Source: Cryomorphaceae bacterium
Lineage (GTDB): Bacteria > Bacteroidota > Bacteroidia > Flavobacteriales > Schleiferiaceae
Direction: 5' to 3'
Assembly: GCA_007116495.1 (NCBI GenBank)
Contig: SKIJ01000040.1
Location: 1 to 34,196 of the forward strand
Length of the DNA stretch: 34,196 nt
A program made the position numbers and the translations under genes. Below, one piece after another: positions 8,202 to 17,178 of this stretch. Numbering within the stretch: the first letter of the stretch is position 1; each line of letters starts with the position of its first letter. Under the pieces are notes generated by a model. It did not search any database and was not told where the DNA came from. It worked only from the letters and a program-made list of their open reading frames with translations.

Positions 8202-8858
8202 ATGAAGTTTTTTATCGATACCGCTAACCTAGAGCAAATAAAAGAAGCCCAGGCACTTGGCGTGCTAGACGGCGTAACAACCAATCCGTCGTTGATGGCC
8301 AAAGAAGGCATCACCGGAAGCGAACGCATCCTCAAGCACTACGTCGACATTTGCGAAGCAGTTGATGGCGACGTATCTGCAGAAGTGATCGCGACCACTT
8401 ACAACGAGATCATCAAAGAAGGCGAAGCTCTGGCAGCGCTTCACGAACAAATTGTGGTCAAAGTACCCATGATTGAAGATGGCGTAAAAGCGCTGCGTTA
8501 CTTTAGCGACAAGGGCATACGCACCAACTGCACCCTGATTTTTAGCGCCGGACAAGCATTGCTTGCAGCCAAAGCCGGAGCAACCTACGTTTCGCCTTTC
8601 ATTGGTCGCTTAGACGACATTTCCACCGATGGCGTTGAACTCATCGCTCAAATTCGTCAAATTTTTGACAACTACGGATACGATACACAAATTCTTGCGG
8701 CCTCGGTACGCCATACCATGCACGTGATACAGTGTGCGGAAATTGGCGCAGACGTTATGACCGGACCGCTTTCTTCCATCAAAGGACTGCTTAACCATCC
8801 ACTTACCGATATCGGTTTGGAAAAATTCCTCGCCGATTACAAAAAAGGAAATCAATAA
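8202..8858 (+). CDS. fsa: Transaldolase-like fructose-6-phosphate aldolase (FSA/TalC type)
   Basis: A 218-residue single-domain class I aldolase of the short transaldolase subfamily. Such proteins act as fructose-6-phosphate aldolases or as genuine transaldolases of the pentose phosphate pathway. The N-terminus [16 protein letters not shown] and the [12 protein letters not shown] motif are diagnostic. The Schiff-base lysine is K87 in VVKVPM. Later motifs are [23 protein letters not shown] and ILAASVRH. The frame is open upstream to 8130, but the family start and the promoter place the start at 8202. No other transaldolase is in view, so a pentose-phosphate role is plausible. Aldolase and transaldolase activities cannot be separated from sequence alone. 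Confidence 0.9.
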   Translation: MKFFIDTANLEQIKEAQALGVLDGVTTNPSLMAKEGITGSERILKHYVDICEAVDGDVSAEVIATTYNEIIKEGEALAALHEQIVVKVPMIEDGVKALRYFSDKGIRTNCTLIFSAGQALLAAKAGATYVSPFIGRLDDISTDGVELIAQIRQIFDNYGYDTQILAASVRHTMHVIQCAEIGADVMTGPLSSIKGLLNHPLTDIGLEKFLADYKKGNQ

Positions 8859-8877
8859 CAAAAAACACCATCAAGGT

Positions 8878-9765
8878 ATGAAAAACATTGTAGTCATTGG
8901 TGCCGGAACCATGGGTAACGGCATTGCTCACGTATTTGCACAAAAAGGGTATAACGTATCGCTGGTAGACATTAACGAAGACAGCCTAAAAAAGGCTATT
9001 GCTACCATAGGTAAAAACCTCGACCGCATGATTGCCAAGGAGGTCATCGGCGAAACCGAAAAAAACCTTACCCTAGGAAACATCACTACGCTCACCGATA
9101 TAAAAGCAGCCGCAAAAACCGCTGACTTGGTCGTGGAGGCAGCAACCGAAAACGTCGACATCAAATTACAGCTCTTCCGCGATCTCGATGCGGTATGTCC
9201 CGAGCACTGTGTATTGGCCACCAATACCTCCTCCATCAGCATCACTAAAATTGCGGCCGTAACCAATCGCCCCGACAAAGTAATTGGCATGCACTTTATG
9301 AATCCCGTGCCCATCATGAAGTTGGTCGAAATCATTCGCGGATACTCAACCTCCGATGAAGTGAGTGCAGCCATTACGGAGCTCTCCAAAAACCTCGGCA
9401 AAGTACCGGTGACCTGTAACGACTACCCCGGCTTCGTCGCCAATCGCATTTTGATGCCCATGATCAATGAAGCCATCATTTCGCTGCACGAAGGCGTTGC
9501 CGGCGTAAGCGAAATCGACACCATTATGAAACTGGGTATGGCGCACCCCATGGGACCATTGCAGCTGGCCGACTTCATTGGACTGGACGTATGCTTAGCC
9601 ATCCTCCGCGTACTTTACGACGGACTGGGCAACGACAAGTACGCACCCTGCCCGCTTTTGGTAAATATGGTAACTGCCGGGAAGCTCGGGGTTAAATCCG
9701 GTGAAGGCTTCTACGACTACAGTGCAGGACCAAAGGCCGCCGTTGTATCTAAGAGTTTCGCGTAA
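8878..9765 (+). CDS. hbd: 3-hydroxybutyryl-CoA dehydrogenase
   Basis: An NAD(P)-dependent dehydrogenase interconverting 3-hydroxyacyl-CoA and acetoacyl-CoA, in fatty acid or butanoate metabolism. The 295-residue protein has an N-terminal Rossmann fold with GAGTMGNGIAHVFAQKGYNV and the acidic ribose-binding D31. Catalytic residues are visible as S118/S119 in NTSSIS, H139 in GMHFMNPVP and E151 in KLVEIIRG. The C-terminal dimerisation domain contains GFVANRILMPMINEA and GLDVCLAIL. The length is standard for stand-alone Hbd/PaaH enzymes, with no fused enoyl-CoA hydratase. It follows fsa by 19 bp and is probably co-transcribed. The chain-length preference is unknown. Confidence 0.93.
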   Translation: MKNIVVIGAGTMGNGIAHVFAQKGYNVSLVDINEDSLKKAIATIGKNLDRMIAKEVIGETEKNLTLGNITTLTDIKAAAKTADLVVEAATENVDIKLQLFRDLDAVCPEHCVLATNTSSISITKIAAVTNRPDKVIGMHFMNPVPIMKLVEIIRGYSTSDEVSAAITELSKNLGKVPVTCNDYPGFVANRILMPMINEAIISLHEGVAGVSEIDTIMKLGMAHPMGPLQLADFIGLDVCLAILRVLYDGLGNDKYAPCPLLVNMVTAGKLGVKSGEGFYDYSAGPKAAVVSKSFA

Positions 9766-9780
9766 ACCAACCAAGCTACT

Positions 9781-9835
9781 CGGGGAAACGTTATTATATT
9801 TGCTGAACATAAAAAATGCTAACAACGTTTCCTCG
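9781..9835. promoter_or_regulatory. Inverted repeat flanking the egtB promoter
   Basis: CGGGGAAACGTT (9781-9792) and AACGTTTCCTCG (9824-9835) are inverted copies matching at 11 of 12 positions. They lie on either side of the -7 element and end 2 bp before the egtB start. This could be a repressor site pair or a leader hairpin. Confidence 0.45.
9795..9802 (+). promoter_or_regulatory. -7 promoter element of the egtB-egtD operon
   Basis: TATATTTG matches TAnnTTTG and lies 35 bp upstream of egtB. No TTG is seen at -33. The left arm of an inverted repeat occupies that space, which is compatible with regulated expression. Confidence 0.6.
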
Positions 9836-9837
9836 AT

Positions 9838-10995
9838 ATGCCTTTAAACAATTTGCTGGTACGTTTTGCTGCATTACGCAAACAAACAGAATACATTTGC
9901 GCACCACTCAATCCGGAAGACACCGGATTACAGCCCAGTGAAGACGTGAGCCCACCCAAGTGGCATCTCGCCCATAGCAGTTGGTTTTTTGAATACTTCA
10001 TACTGCAGCCGTACAAGTCATCTTTCACCCCTTACGACCCGCGATTCTTTACCCTTTTCAACAGCTATTACGAGGGTGCTGGACAGCGCACCATACGCGG
10101 AAACCGCGGTGACCTAAGTCGCCCAACACTCGATGAAATCCTCCGCTATCGCCGGCACATTACCCTTGAAGTAAGTTCACTCATTGAATCCAACACACTA
10201 TCGCAAAATGCCTTGGAACGCATTGAACTCGGCATTCAGCACGAGCAGCAACACCAAGAGCTGCTCCTCACGGACATCAAATACATTTTATCGAAAAACC
10301 TCATCGACGTTGCACTTTTTGATATCGGCGAATGCCTGCCCGTAAAAAAGGGCGATAACCCTATTGTCATCGAAGAAGGCGTCTACGAGATTGGCTTCAA
10401 CGGACCGGGGTTTCACTTCGACAATGAATCGCCAAAGCACAAAGTTTACCTCAACAGCTTCAAACTTTCTGCGCAGCTTGTAACAAATCGCGAATATCTC
10501 GCATTCATCCGCGATGGTGGGTATACCAATCCCCATTTATGGCATCAAGAAGGTTACCACTGGATTGTAGAACATAACATCACCTCACCCATGTACTGGC
10601 GCAACGATAACGCACGCATGTACACCCTCAACGGGGAATGCGACCTTCCTCTCGACGCACCCGTCACACACATATCATTTTACGAAGCATCTGCTTACGC
10701 ACAGTGGGCAGGAAAGCGTTTGCCTACCGAAGCAGAACGCGAAATCGCCACACCGAAACTGAATGTGGGTGAGCGCTGGGAGTGGACCAACAGTGCCTAT
10801 CTCCCCTACCCGGGCTATAAAGCATGGGAAGGTGTAGTGGGTGAATACAACGGAAAATTCATGGTCAACCAAATGGTACTTCGCGGGCACGCCATCTCTA
10901 CCGCTCCCGATCACGGCAGAAAAAGCTACCGCAACTTCTTTCACCCACACCTTCGCTGGCAGTTTAACGGAATACGATTGGCCTATGACTCATGA
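9838..10995 (+). CDS. egtB: Ergothioneine biosynthesis protein EgtB (sulfoxide synthase)
   Basis: EgtB is a non-haem iron enzyme that joins hercynine to a thiol donor (gamma-glutamylcysteine or cysteine) with oxygen, forming the sulfoxide intermediate of ergothioneine. The 385-residue protein has an N-terminal DinB-like domain with candidate iron ligands H46 (in WHLAHSSWFFE), H135 and H139 (in QHEQQHQELLL). The C-terminal FGE-sulfatase-like domain shows KRLPTEAE, ERWEWTNSAYLPYPGY, EYNGKFMVNQMVLRG and the terminal YRNFFHPHLRWQFNGIRLA. The stretch between RLPTEAE and WEWT is short, as I recall for Bacteroidetes EgtB. It overlaps egtD by 11 bp. No EgtC or EgtE is adjacent. The thiol donor cannot be assigned with confidence. 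Confidence 0.93.
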   Translation: MPLNNLLVRFAALRKQTEYICAPLNPEDTGLQPSEDVSPPKWHLAHSSWFFEYFILQPYKSSFTPYDPRFFTLFNSYYEGAGQRTIRGNRGDLSRPTLDEILRYRRHITLEVSSLIESNTLSQNALERIELGIQHEQQHQELLLTDIKYILSKNLIDVALFDIGECLPVKKGDNPIVIEEGVYEIGFNGPGFHFDNESPKHKVYLNSFKLSAQLVTNREYLAFIRDGGYTNPHLWHQEGYHWIVEHNITSPMYWRNDNARMYTLNGECDLPLDAPVTHISFYEASAYAQWAGKRLPTEAEREIATPKLNVGERWEWTNSAYLPYPGYKAWEGVVGEYNGKFMVNQMVLRGHAISTAPDHGRKSYRNFFHPHLRWQFNGIRLAYDS

Positions 10996-11935
10996 ACACA
11001 ACGCGCAAATGGAAAAAGACGTCTTAACCGGACTGTCACAAATGCAAAAATCTCTACCGAGTAAATATTTCTACGATCAACGCGGTGATGCGTTGTTTCA
11101 GGCCATAATGGATATGCCCGAATACTACCTCACCCGCAGCGAATACGAGATTGTCAATCAACAATATACGGCCATTGCTGAAGCCTTAAACCCTAAAGGC
11201 CGCTTAGACGTCATGGAATTGGGTGCCGGTGATGGCACCAAAACAAACGTACTATTGAGCAACTGGCTCGCCCTTGGCATGGATATCTCGTATACCCCGG
11301 TTGACATTTCCGCCAATGTACTCAAACAACTACAGCAGACCTTCAAAAAAAACCTTCCCGACCTTTCTGTCTCTCCCATGCAGGGTGATTACTTTGACGT
11401 ACTCGAAAAAACCAAAGGGAATGCCAATCAACGACTAATCCTTTTTATGGGGTCAAACATTGGAAACTTTAGAGGGCCAAACCAAAACGCATTCATTGAT
11501 GCCATTTCGGAAAACATGAATCCCGGTGACGGTCTATTGGTTGGGTTTGATATGGTTAAAGACCCACGCACCATATTGGCGGCATACAACGACAAACAAG
11601 GAATAACCAAGGCGTTTAACATGAATATTTTGGAGCGCTGCAACCGCGAATTAAACGCCGACTTTGCCCTTGATGAATTCACCCACTACCCCATCTACGA
11701 CCCCCATACGCAAGAAGCGCGCAGCTATTTGATCAGCAACCGAACGCAGTCCGTTCACTTTCCAAAGTCCGATGTGCACATCGCGCTCAATGTCGGAGAA
11801 ACCATTCACACCGAGACCTCCCGCAAGTATACGGAAAACGACATCAAGCGGCTTTACAAACGCGCCAACCTCAACGTAAATGGATGGTTTTACGACTGCA
11901 AGCACTACTTCGTTGATTGCTTAGGAGTAAAGTAA
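10985..11935 (+). CDS. egtD: L-histidine N-alpha-methyltransferase EgtD
   Basis: EgtD transfers three methyl groups from S-adenosylmethionine to histidine to make hercynine, the substrate of EgtB. The 316-residue protein matches the usual family length. The conserved N-terminal region KSLPSKYFYDQRGDALFQAI and MPEYYLTRSEYEI is present, followed by the SAM-binding motif ELGAGDGTKT at residues 78-87 and LILFMGSNIGNF. The frame is open upstream to 10841 inside egtB, but family alignment and the 11-bp overlap point to ATG 10985. Together with egtB this is a minimal two-gene ergothioneine operon. Confidence 0.94.
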   Translation: MTHEHNAQMEKDVLTGLSQMQKSLPSKYFYDQRGDALFQAIMDMPEYYLTRSEYEIVNQQYTAIAEALNPKGRLDVMELGAGDGTKTNVLLSNWLALGMDISYTPVDISANVLKQLQQTFKKNLPDLSVSPMQGDYFDVLEKTKGNANQRLILFMGSNIGNFRGPNQNAFIDAISENMNPGDGLLVGFDMVKDPRTILAAYNDKQGITKAFNMNILERCNRELNADFALDEFTHYPIYDPHTQEARSYLISNRTQSVHFPKSDVHIALNVGETIHTETSRKYTENDIKRLYKRANLNVNGWFYDCKHYFVDCLGVK

Positions 11936-11946
11936 CCGCATCTTTT

Positions 11947-12603
11947 ATGACCACAAACGTTCCCCCCGGGTGGACTGATTTATTTACCGCAGAAGCCCGG
12001 AAGTCCTACTTCCAAACACTCATGCACTTTGTGGACGAAGAATATCAAATACAAACGTGCTATCCGCCCAAACAACAGATATGGCGTGCATTTGAACAAT
12101 GTACACTCGATCAAACCCGGGTGGTAATCATCGGACAAGACCCCTACCACGGTCCAGGACAAGCCAACGGAATGAGCTTTTCCGTTGCTGAAGGGATTGC
12201 CCATCCCCCGTCTTTGGTCAACATTTTCAAAGAAATACAGCAAGATCTCAACGTAATACCCTACCCCAGCGGCGACCTCAACCGCTGGTCCAATCAAGGT
12301 GTTCTCCTCCTCAACGCCACGCTAACCGTTCGCGCTCAGCAAGCCGGGTCTCACCAAAAAAAAGGTTGGGAAACATTCACCGATGCCGTCATCAAACACA
12401 TCAACGAGCAGCGCAATTCCATCGTGTTTATGCTTTGGGGGGGCTACGCCAAACGCAAAGGGCGCATCATTGACCGAAAAAAACACCACGTACTGGAAAG
12501 TGGTCACCCGTCGCCATTGAGTGCCAATAGAGGGTATTGGTTTGGAAACAAACACTTCAGCAAAGCCAATGGGTATTTAGACAATCCTATAGATTGGCGA
12601 TAG
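11947..12603 (+). CDS. ung: Uracil-DNA glycosylase, family 1
   Basis: It removes uracil from DNA and starts base-excision repair. The 218-residue protein carries the water-activating loop GQDPYHGPGQANGMSFSV with D65. It also has LLLNATLTVRAQQAGSH and the minor-groove loop HPSPLSANRGYWFGNKHFSKAN with the catalytic H187. The longer frame from 11917 overlaps the egtD end; the family N-terminus favours ATG 11947, 11 bp after the egtD stop. It is probably transcribed with the ergothioneine genes, with no obvious functional tie. Confidence 0.96.
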   Translation: MTTNVPPGWTDLFTAEARKSYFQTLMHFVDEEYQIQTCYPPKQQIWRAFEQCTLDQTRVVIIGQDPYHGPGQANGMSFSVAEGIAHPPSLVNIFKEIQQDLNVIPYPSGDLNRWSNQGVLLLNATLTVRAQQAGSHQKKGWETFTDAVIKHINEQRNSIVFMLWGGYAKRKGRIIDRKKHHVLESGHPSPLSANRGYWFGNKHFSKANGYLDNPIDWR

Positions 12604-12703
12604 AGCAAATGCAGCTTGTGATGCGATGTGCTGATGTCATCGCATTGCGTGACGACACGTCCACCAAAATTATCCGTTGTAATTTTACCGAAAAATATCT
12701 TCA

Positions 12704-13603
12704 ATGCGCGTATTCATCTTCATTTCAGCCCTACTATTTTCAGCTTGTCAAAAAGACCGCGTGATGCTCAAACTACAACCCGAAATGGGTAATTCGTATT
12801 GGCAGAAAGCCTCGACCATCACCACATTGAATCAAAATATTCAGGGCCAAGCTATTGACATTCAAACCGAATACATCACCGACATTCGATTAATCCCTCA
12901 GGTCATTAACGACGAGGAAATCGTTATGTCGGCACAGTTTCGCGACCTCCGCTTCAACGTTGAATCGCAATTTGGAAGAATACGTTTTGACTCCCGGCGT
13001 CCGGACACGTCCGACTTTGCCGCCATCATTTTCAGTCGCCTCAACCAAACGCCTTTTACGGTACAGTTTAGCCCATCTGGTTCGGTTGATGCCATAACGG
13101 GCATGGATGACGTCATGGACAACGCCTACGCCGCGGTTAATATGTCTGCTCAACAACGCGCAGAAGTTAAACGCATGCTCGACGACGTATATGGCCCCAA
13201 AGCAATCAAGAGCCACCTCGAGATGTCGGCGGCCATTTTACCCAATAAAAAAGTTGCTGTAGGCGACAGCTGGACCGTAGAAGCACCGTATCACGCCAAC
13301 GTAAAAGGGTTGGCGGAACACACCTACACCTTGAAAGAACACCGCAGAGAAAGCGTTTCCATTCAGGGCAAGAGCACTGTGAAACCCGATCCGAACTACC
13401 GCGGGGCCAATCAGTACGACGTCAGCGGCAGCATCACATCGTATTTTAATGTCGATATCGCAACCGGATGGGTTCGTTCGGGCGTTGTTGAGATTTCGTT
13501 TCAAGGCACCATCACCACCAAAAATCCCGACGGCGGCACCATTGATATCCCCATGACCTTAAACGGAAAAACCGAGATTCGAGCGGAGGAGTTGGCGATG
13601 TAG
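12704..13603 (+). CDS. Lipoprotein, DUF6263-like
   Basis: This 299-residue protein has a short lipoprotein signal peptide (MRVFIFISALLFSAC, lipobox LFSAC with Cys15). The remainder is beta-rich. The patterns LKLQPEMGNSYWQKASTITT at the start and PFTVQFSPSGSVDAITGMDD, KKVAVGDSWTV and a closing DIPMTLNGKTEI match the layout of DUF6263-type Bacteroidetes lipoproteins, which have no known activity. A weak promoter-like TATCTTCA (one mismatch from TAnnTTTG at the sixth-eighth bases) sits just before the start. The symporter gene follows 26 bp downstream. The family assignment is from memory of the pattern and is moderate. Confidence 0.7.
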   Translation: MRVFIFISALLFSACQKDRVMLKLQPEMGNSYWQKASTITTLNQNIQGQAIDIQTEYITDIRLIPQVINDEEIVMSAQFRDLRFNVESQFGRIRFDSRRPDTSDFAAIIFSRLNQTPFTVQFSPSGSVDAITGMDDVMDNAYAAVNMSAQQRAEVKRMLDDVYGPKAIKSHLEMSAAILPNKKVAVGDSWTVEAPYHANVKGLAEHTYTLKEHRRESVSIQGKSTVKPDPNYRGANQYDVSGSITSYFNVDIATGWVRSGVVEISFQGTITTKNPDGGTIDIPMTLNGKTEIRAEELAM

Positions 13604-13629
13604 AGATCATTTCAAAAAACCACATACCA

Positions 13630-15048
13630 ATGCCAAAAAAAATTGGACTCATCTTAGGGCCAATCTTATTTATCCTATTTTTGTGGGTCATTTCCTTTGA
13701 AGGTCTATCTCCGGAAGCCCACGCCGCACTGGGCGTTACCTTGTGGATCAGCGTTTGGTGGCTCACTGAAGTAATTGCCTTGGCGGCGACCTCGCTGTTG
13801 CCCATATTGCTCTTTCCCTTATCCGGTGCTTTAGACATATCGGAAACGACCACTGCCTACGGGCACCCATTTATTTTTCTCTTCTTGGGCGGATTTATTT
13901 TGGCCATCGCCATTGAGAAGTGGAATTTACACAAGCGCATTGCCCTCAGCGTCATTTTGCGAACGGGGACAAGCACCAAAAGAGTACTGCTGGGCTTTAT
14001 GGCCGCTACGGCAATTCTGTCGATGTGGATATCCAATACGGCGGCAACGGTGATGCTGCTCCCCATTTGCATGGCGGTCATCAACCTGCAAGCGCGCAAT
14101 GCATCTCCGAGTTTCGCACGCGCATTGCTTTTGGGCGTTGCCTACGCGGCGTCCATAGGCGGCATGGCAACCCTTATCGGCACACCGCCAAACCTCATCC
14201 TGGCGGGCATCATCAAAAGCAGTTATCACATAGACCTCTCCTTTGTCAAATGGATGGCCATCGCCCTACCGCTCTGCATCTTGTTATTCTTAGTCACCTG
14301 GTTGTACCTACAACGAACCATGACAAACACGTCTTCTGAAGTAGATGTCGATGCCAATGAGCAAAAGGCAACCATCCAACGCGAACTGAACGCCTTAGGA
14401 CCATTAAGCGTTCAAGAGCGAAAGGTCGGCATCATTTTCCTGGCGATGGTTTTTCTCTGGATAAGTCGGGGCGCTTTACTCAGTCAGTTCATCCCCGAAC
14501 TCACCGACACGGCGATTGCCCTATTGGGTGCCATGGCGCTCTTTTTAACACCGGCCGGCTCTTCCGGTAAGTTGATGGAGTGGGACGACACCAAGCATTT
14601 GCCTTGGGGTATCCTCATCTTGTTTGGTGCGGGCATGGCCATTGCCAAGGCGTTTGAGTTGACTGAACTAGCAAAATGGATAGGTATGCACTTAATCAAT
14701 CTCGAAAACCTCCCCTTCTGGCTCTTACTACTCGTATTGGTTGCAGCGGTCAACTTCTTAACCGAATTCACCTCCAACATGGCCACCACCGCCATTCTAC
14801 TCCCCATACTAATTTCCCTCACCTCCCTCATTGGCGTTCACGAGTTTGCCTTAATCATCCCGGCCACCTTTGCGGCCTCCTGCGCCTTTATGCTCCCCGT
14901 AGCCACAGCACCCAACGCCCTGATTTTCGCTTCGGGCAAAATCAAAATCCAAGAAATGGTACGCTACGGATTTGTCCTAAACATCCTCGCCATCCTGCTG
15001 GTGACGTTCTATGCGTTTGTGTTTGTTCCGGTGTTTTTTGGGGGGTAG
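13630..15048 (+). CDS. DASS/SLC13-type sodium:anion symporter
   Basis: A polytopic inner-membrane carrier of 472 residues, expected to import dicarboxylates, citrate, sulfate or similar anions with Na+. The two-fold repeat of the family is visible through its paired Ser-Asn-Thr-type motifs: SNTAATVMLLPI near residue 135 and EFTSNMATTAILLPI near residue 381. Each is followed by a Pro-rich partner segment (IGTPPNLILAGI; PVATAPNALIFASG). About a dozen hydrophobic segments and a charged cytoplasmic loop near residues 235-265 (SSEVDVDANEQKA) are seen. The substrate cannot be read from sequence. It is probably co-transcribed with the preceding lipoprotein. Confidence 0.9.
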   Translation: MPKKIGLILGPILFILFLWVISFEGLSPEAHAALGVTLWISVWWLTEVIALAATSLLPILLFPLSGALDISETTTAYGHPFIFLFLGGFILAIAIEKWNLHKRIALSVILRTGTSTKRVLLGFMAATAILSMWISNTAATVMLLPICMAVINLQARNASPSFARALLLGVAYAASIGGMATLIGTPPNLILAGIIKSSYHIDLSFVKWMAIALPLCILLFLVTWLYLQRTMTNTSSEVDVDANEQKATIQRELNALGPLSVQERKVGIIFLAMVFLWISRGALLSQFIPELTDTAIALLGAMALFLTPAGSSGKLMEWDDTKHLPWGILILFGAGMAIAKAFELTELAKWIGMHLINLENLPFWLLLLVLVAAVNFLTEFTSNMATTAILLPILISLTSLIGVHEFALIIPATFAASCAFMLPVATAPNALIFASGKIKIQEMVRYGFVLNILAILLVTFYAFVFVPVFFGG

Positions 15049-15382
15049 TTTGGGAGTGTCAAAACGATTGTGGATGCCGGTTGACTGATGCTTTTTAAGG
15101 GTGTTGTTATTGGAATACATGACGACATCAAGAGGATGTCTTTAGATAATCAACTTTAACTTTGTCCAAAACAATAGGCATGGTAAAACCACAAACTATT
15201 CAATTTTTTTTTTCCGGGTGGGTTGGTGGAGAGTGTTTAGGTTGGTGGAATTATTAATAGGATTGTAGAGCTGGGGGTTGATATTGAAATGGCTTATTTC
15301 AACAATGACATGAAGTCTATTTCAATTTTTTTTCTCAAAACCAAAATCAACAAACTACGTATTTTTACAAAAAATAAAAAAA
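15049..15382. other. AT-rich gene-free spacer at the start of a decayed patch
   Basis: About 330 bp without a plausible gene. Long T and A runs and a short direct repeat GGTTGGTGGA (15221-15230 and 15240-15249) are visible. No terminator or promoter was recognised with confidence. Confidence 0.5.
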
Positions 15383-15862
15383 ATGGGAAGAAACAAAATG
15401 GCCTTAATACGCTATAGGACAATCGATAAATGTTTGTCCAATCCATTCAAGCATTATTTTATTGATGACTTAAGGAATGAGGTCAATGCTGCCATACAAA
15501 ATGAAGGTTACAGTGACGGGGTTTCAGAGAGGCAGATTTATGAGGATCTAAGATTTATGAAAAGTGAAAACGGGTGGAATATTGAGCTTGAGGAACCTGC
15601 ACGCATCAACAAAAAAAGATACTATCGCTATAAAGACAGAAAATTTACGATTAACGACTCACCGGTTGGAGGAAGAAGAGAGGAAATTGTCAATGAAGCC
15701 ATTTTAGTATTGAATGAGTTGTCGGGAATACCCGGCTTTTACTGGCTAAATGAAACACTTGCAAGACTTGTAGACCGAGCAAAATCAAAACAAGCAACCC
15801 ATTGTTTCATTTGCTCACAACTCATATTTAAAGGGATTATCCTTCTTTTCAATGGTGTTTGA
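15383..15862 (+). pseudogene. WYL-type transcriptional regulator, N-terminal part, frameshifted
   Basis: The first ~130 residues match the N-terminal part of Bacteroidetes WYL-domain regulators: ALIRYRTIDKCLSNPFKHYF, then GVSERQIYEDLRFMK (the helix-turn-helix) and KKRYYRYKDRKFTINDSPV. After LVDRAKSK the frame turns into an unrelated tail (QATHCFICSQLIF) and stops. The +1-shifted frame over the same bases (15792-15885) reads KQPIVSFAHNSYLKGLSFF then VFDAIKNK, which is the expected continuation into a WYL domain. A single-base indel near 15780-15795 (A-rich run AAAATCAAAACAAG) would explain this. The WYL core itself is missing; TPR sequence follows instead. The fragment may still make a DNA-binding stub. 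A sequencing error is possible. Confidence 0.6.
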
Positions 15863-16682
15863 TGCCATAAAAAATAAGGCTCGCTACTATTTAGAAAAAG
15901 CAGAAAACATTCATCCAGAAAATGATGCACTCTACAGCTTAAAGGGCGCGATATATTTGGACAAAAAAAACTACAGAAAGGCAATTCATCGCTTCAAACA
16001 AGCGTACCGTATTAACGAAAAAAACGACTATTACGTTTACGATTTGGTTATTGCTCTCATACTTTCAGAGGAGTATGGAGAAGCGCTAAAATATTGGGCG
16101 GAGTTACCTAATAATGACTTTAAACGCAATGCTATTAATGAAGTCATCCGCCACATCAGCTTGTATCCTGAAAAATTCATCAACTATGCTTTAACCCGAA
16201 TTCCAAACGATGCAATAATCGTGGAGTTTCATTCAGAGAAGTTGTACCACAATAGAGAATTTGAAAGTGCGTTGCGCTCTTACATCTCATTAAAAAACAT
16301 TGTCCCCGATGATTCATTCATCAACATCAGGGTGGCGTCTGCCTTAATGATGCTAGATCGTCATGAAGAAGCACTTCACGAGGTTAAACATATAGAGTTC
16401 ACCATACCTGACGACCAGTTATTGCATCAATTAACATTAGCAGCCATTCATAAATCCTTGGGCAATAAAAGTGAAGCTGAAGCGGCGCTAGCAAATGCGA
16501 AATCAATTAATGCGATAGAACACAATACCGTAGATAGTTACTTGTATCATCGTATCGTTGGAAATGATGACAAATGTAAAGAGATCAAAAAAACAATTGA
16601 TGACGGCACACGTTTAGTGTCGTATTTTAAAGCTGAAACGGAATTCATCCTCAACCCTTTTGGCACAAGTTACTATTCGTAA
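15852..16682 (+). CDS. TPR-repeat protein, possibly the 3' half of a WYL/TPR chimera
   Basis: The 276-residue reading frame is built of tetratricopeptide-like hairpins, for example ARYYLEKAENIHPENDALYS, GAIYLDKKNYRKAIHRFKQA and MLDRHEEALHEVKHIEF. There is no signal peptide or membrane segment, so it should be cytoplasmic. The first ATG (15852) lies inside what looks like the linker of the upstream WYL regulator. The frame is open further upstream with WYL-like residues, so this is probably not an independent start. Base composition is more AT-rich than in the neighbouring conserved genes, which suggests acquired DNA. It could be a live fusion gene with a recent frameshift or a recombination remnant. 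Confidence 0.55.
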   Translation: MVFDAIKNKARYYLEKAENIHPENDALYSLKGAIYLDKKNYRKAIHRFKQAYRINEKNDYYVYDLVIALILSEEYGEALKYWAELPNNDFKRNAINEVIRHISLYPEKFINYALTRIPNDAIIVEFHSEKLYHNREFESALRSYISLKNIVPDDSFINIRVASALMMLDRHEEALHEVKHIEFTIPDDQLLHQLTLAAIHKSLGNKSEAEAALANAKSINAIEHNTVDSYLYHRIVGNDDKCKEIKKTIDDGTRLVSYFKAETEFILNPFGTSYYS

Positions 16683-17120
16683 GCGAATGAACGTAGATTC
16701 ATTTTTTCAACCTATTTACCGGATATTAGCCAACACTTTAACGGTACGACATTCTCCATCTTTTGCTCAACGAAGACCAATAGACTTGTGTTTTGGTTTT
16801 GACATTCAGCGCAATGCACCAATCACAGAGGGTTTACATGTTAATAGAAAAACATATAACAAGGTTAAAACACATCCGATTCTGAACGGGTGTATATTCA
16901 TCATATTCCGCTGGCTCAAAAACGCGTGGTCATTAACCTGTAAACATGAAACCTCTTCGTGGCCGAAATGAAATGTTGTTTTCTGTTTTTTTTGTTCAGC
17001 AAAACGCAAAATGAAAGGGATTAACTCCGTTGATCCTCTGAAAGCCCGAATGGCGTATGGGGGTAAAGTCTTGCGCTGACCCTAATGTAACAGATTCTGC
17101 TGTGCTTCATCTGTTCACGA
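16683..17120. other. Non-coding or decayed stretch before tRNA-Arg
   Basis: About 440 bp after the TPR frame. Short open frames on both strands (16660-16971 plus, 16806-17009 minus) show no family resemblance and were not accepted as genes. No RNA fold was recognised until the long inverted repeat that begins at 17123. Confidence 0.5.
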
Positions 17121-17122
17121 CT

Positions 17123-17178
17123 TTTTTTTGTTCTCGCAAACTCAAAAGCTCGATTTTGAGTTTACGAGAACAAAAAAA
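17123..17178. repeat. Long inverted repeat (25-bp arms, 6-nt loop)
   Basis: The left arm at 17123-17147 (seven T, then GTTCTCGCAAACTCAAAA) and the right arm at 17154-17178 are reverse complements at 24 of 25 positions, separated by GCTCGA. The outer ends are T and A runs, so a transcript from the minus strand or the plus strand would both form a strong hairpin followed by a T run. It may be a bidirectional terminator or a remnant of a small palindromic element. Confidence 0.8.

Noticed and set aside
15221-15249. Short direct repeat GGTTGGTGGA as an insertion-site duplication
   Set aside because: The copies are only 19 bp apart and flank no element.
16660-16971. Open frame of 103 codons after the TPR gene
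   Set aside because: It overlaps the TPR end, has no family resemblance, no promoter element and low-complexity composition; it lies in the decayed patch.
16806-17009. Minus-strand frame of 67 codons in the same patch
   Set aside because: A short frame with a hydrophobic centre but no recognised homologue and no start context; it could be a remnant, but there is nothing to support a call.
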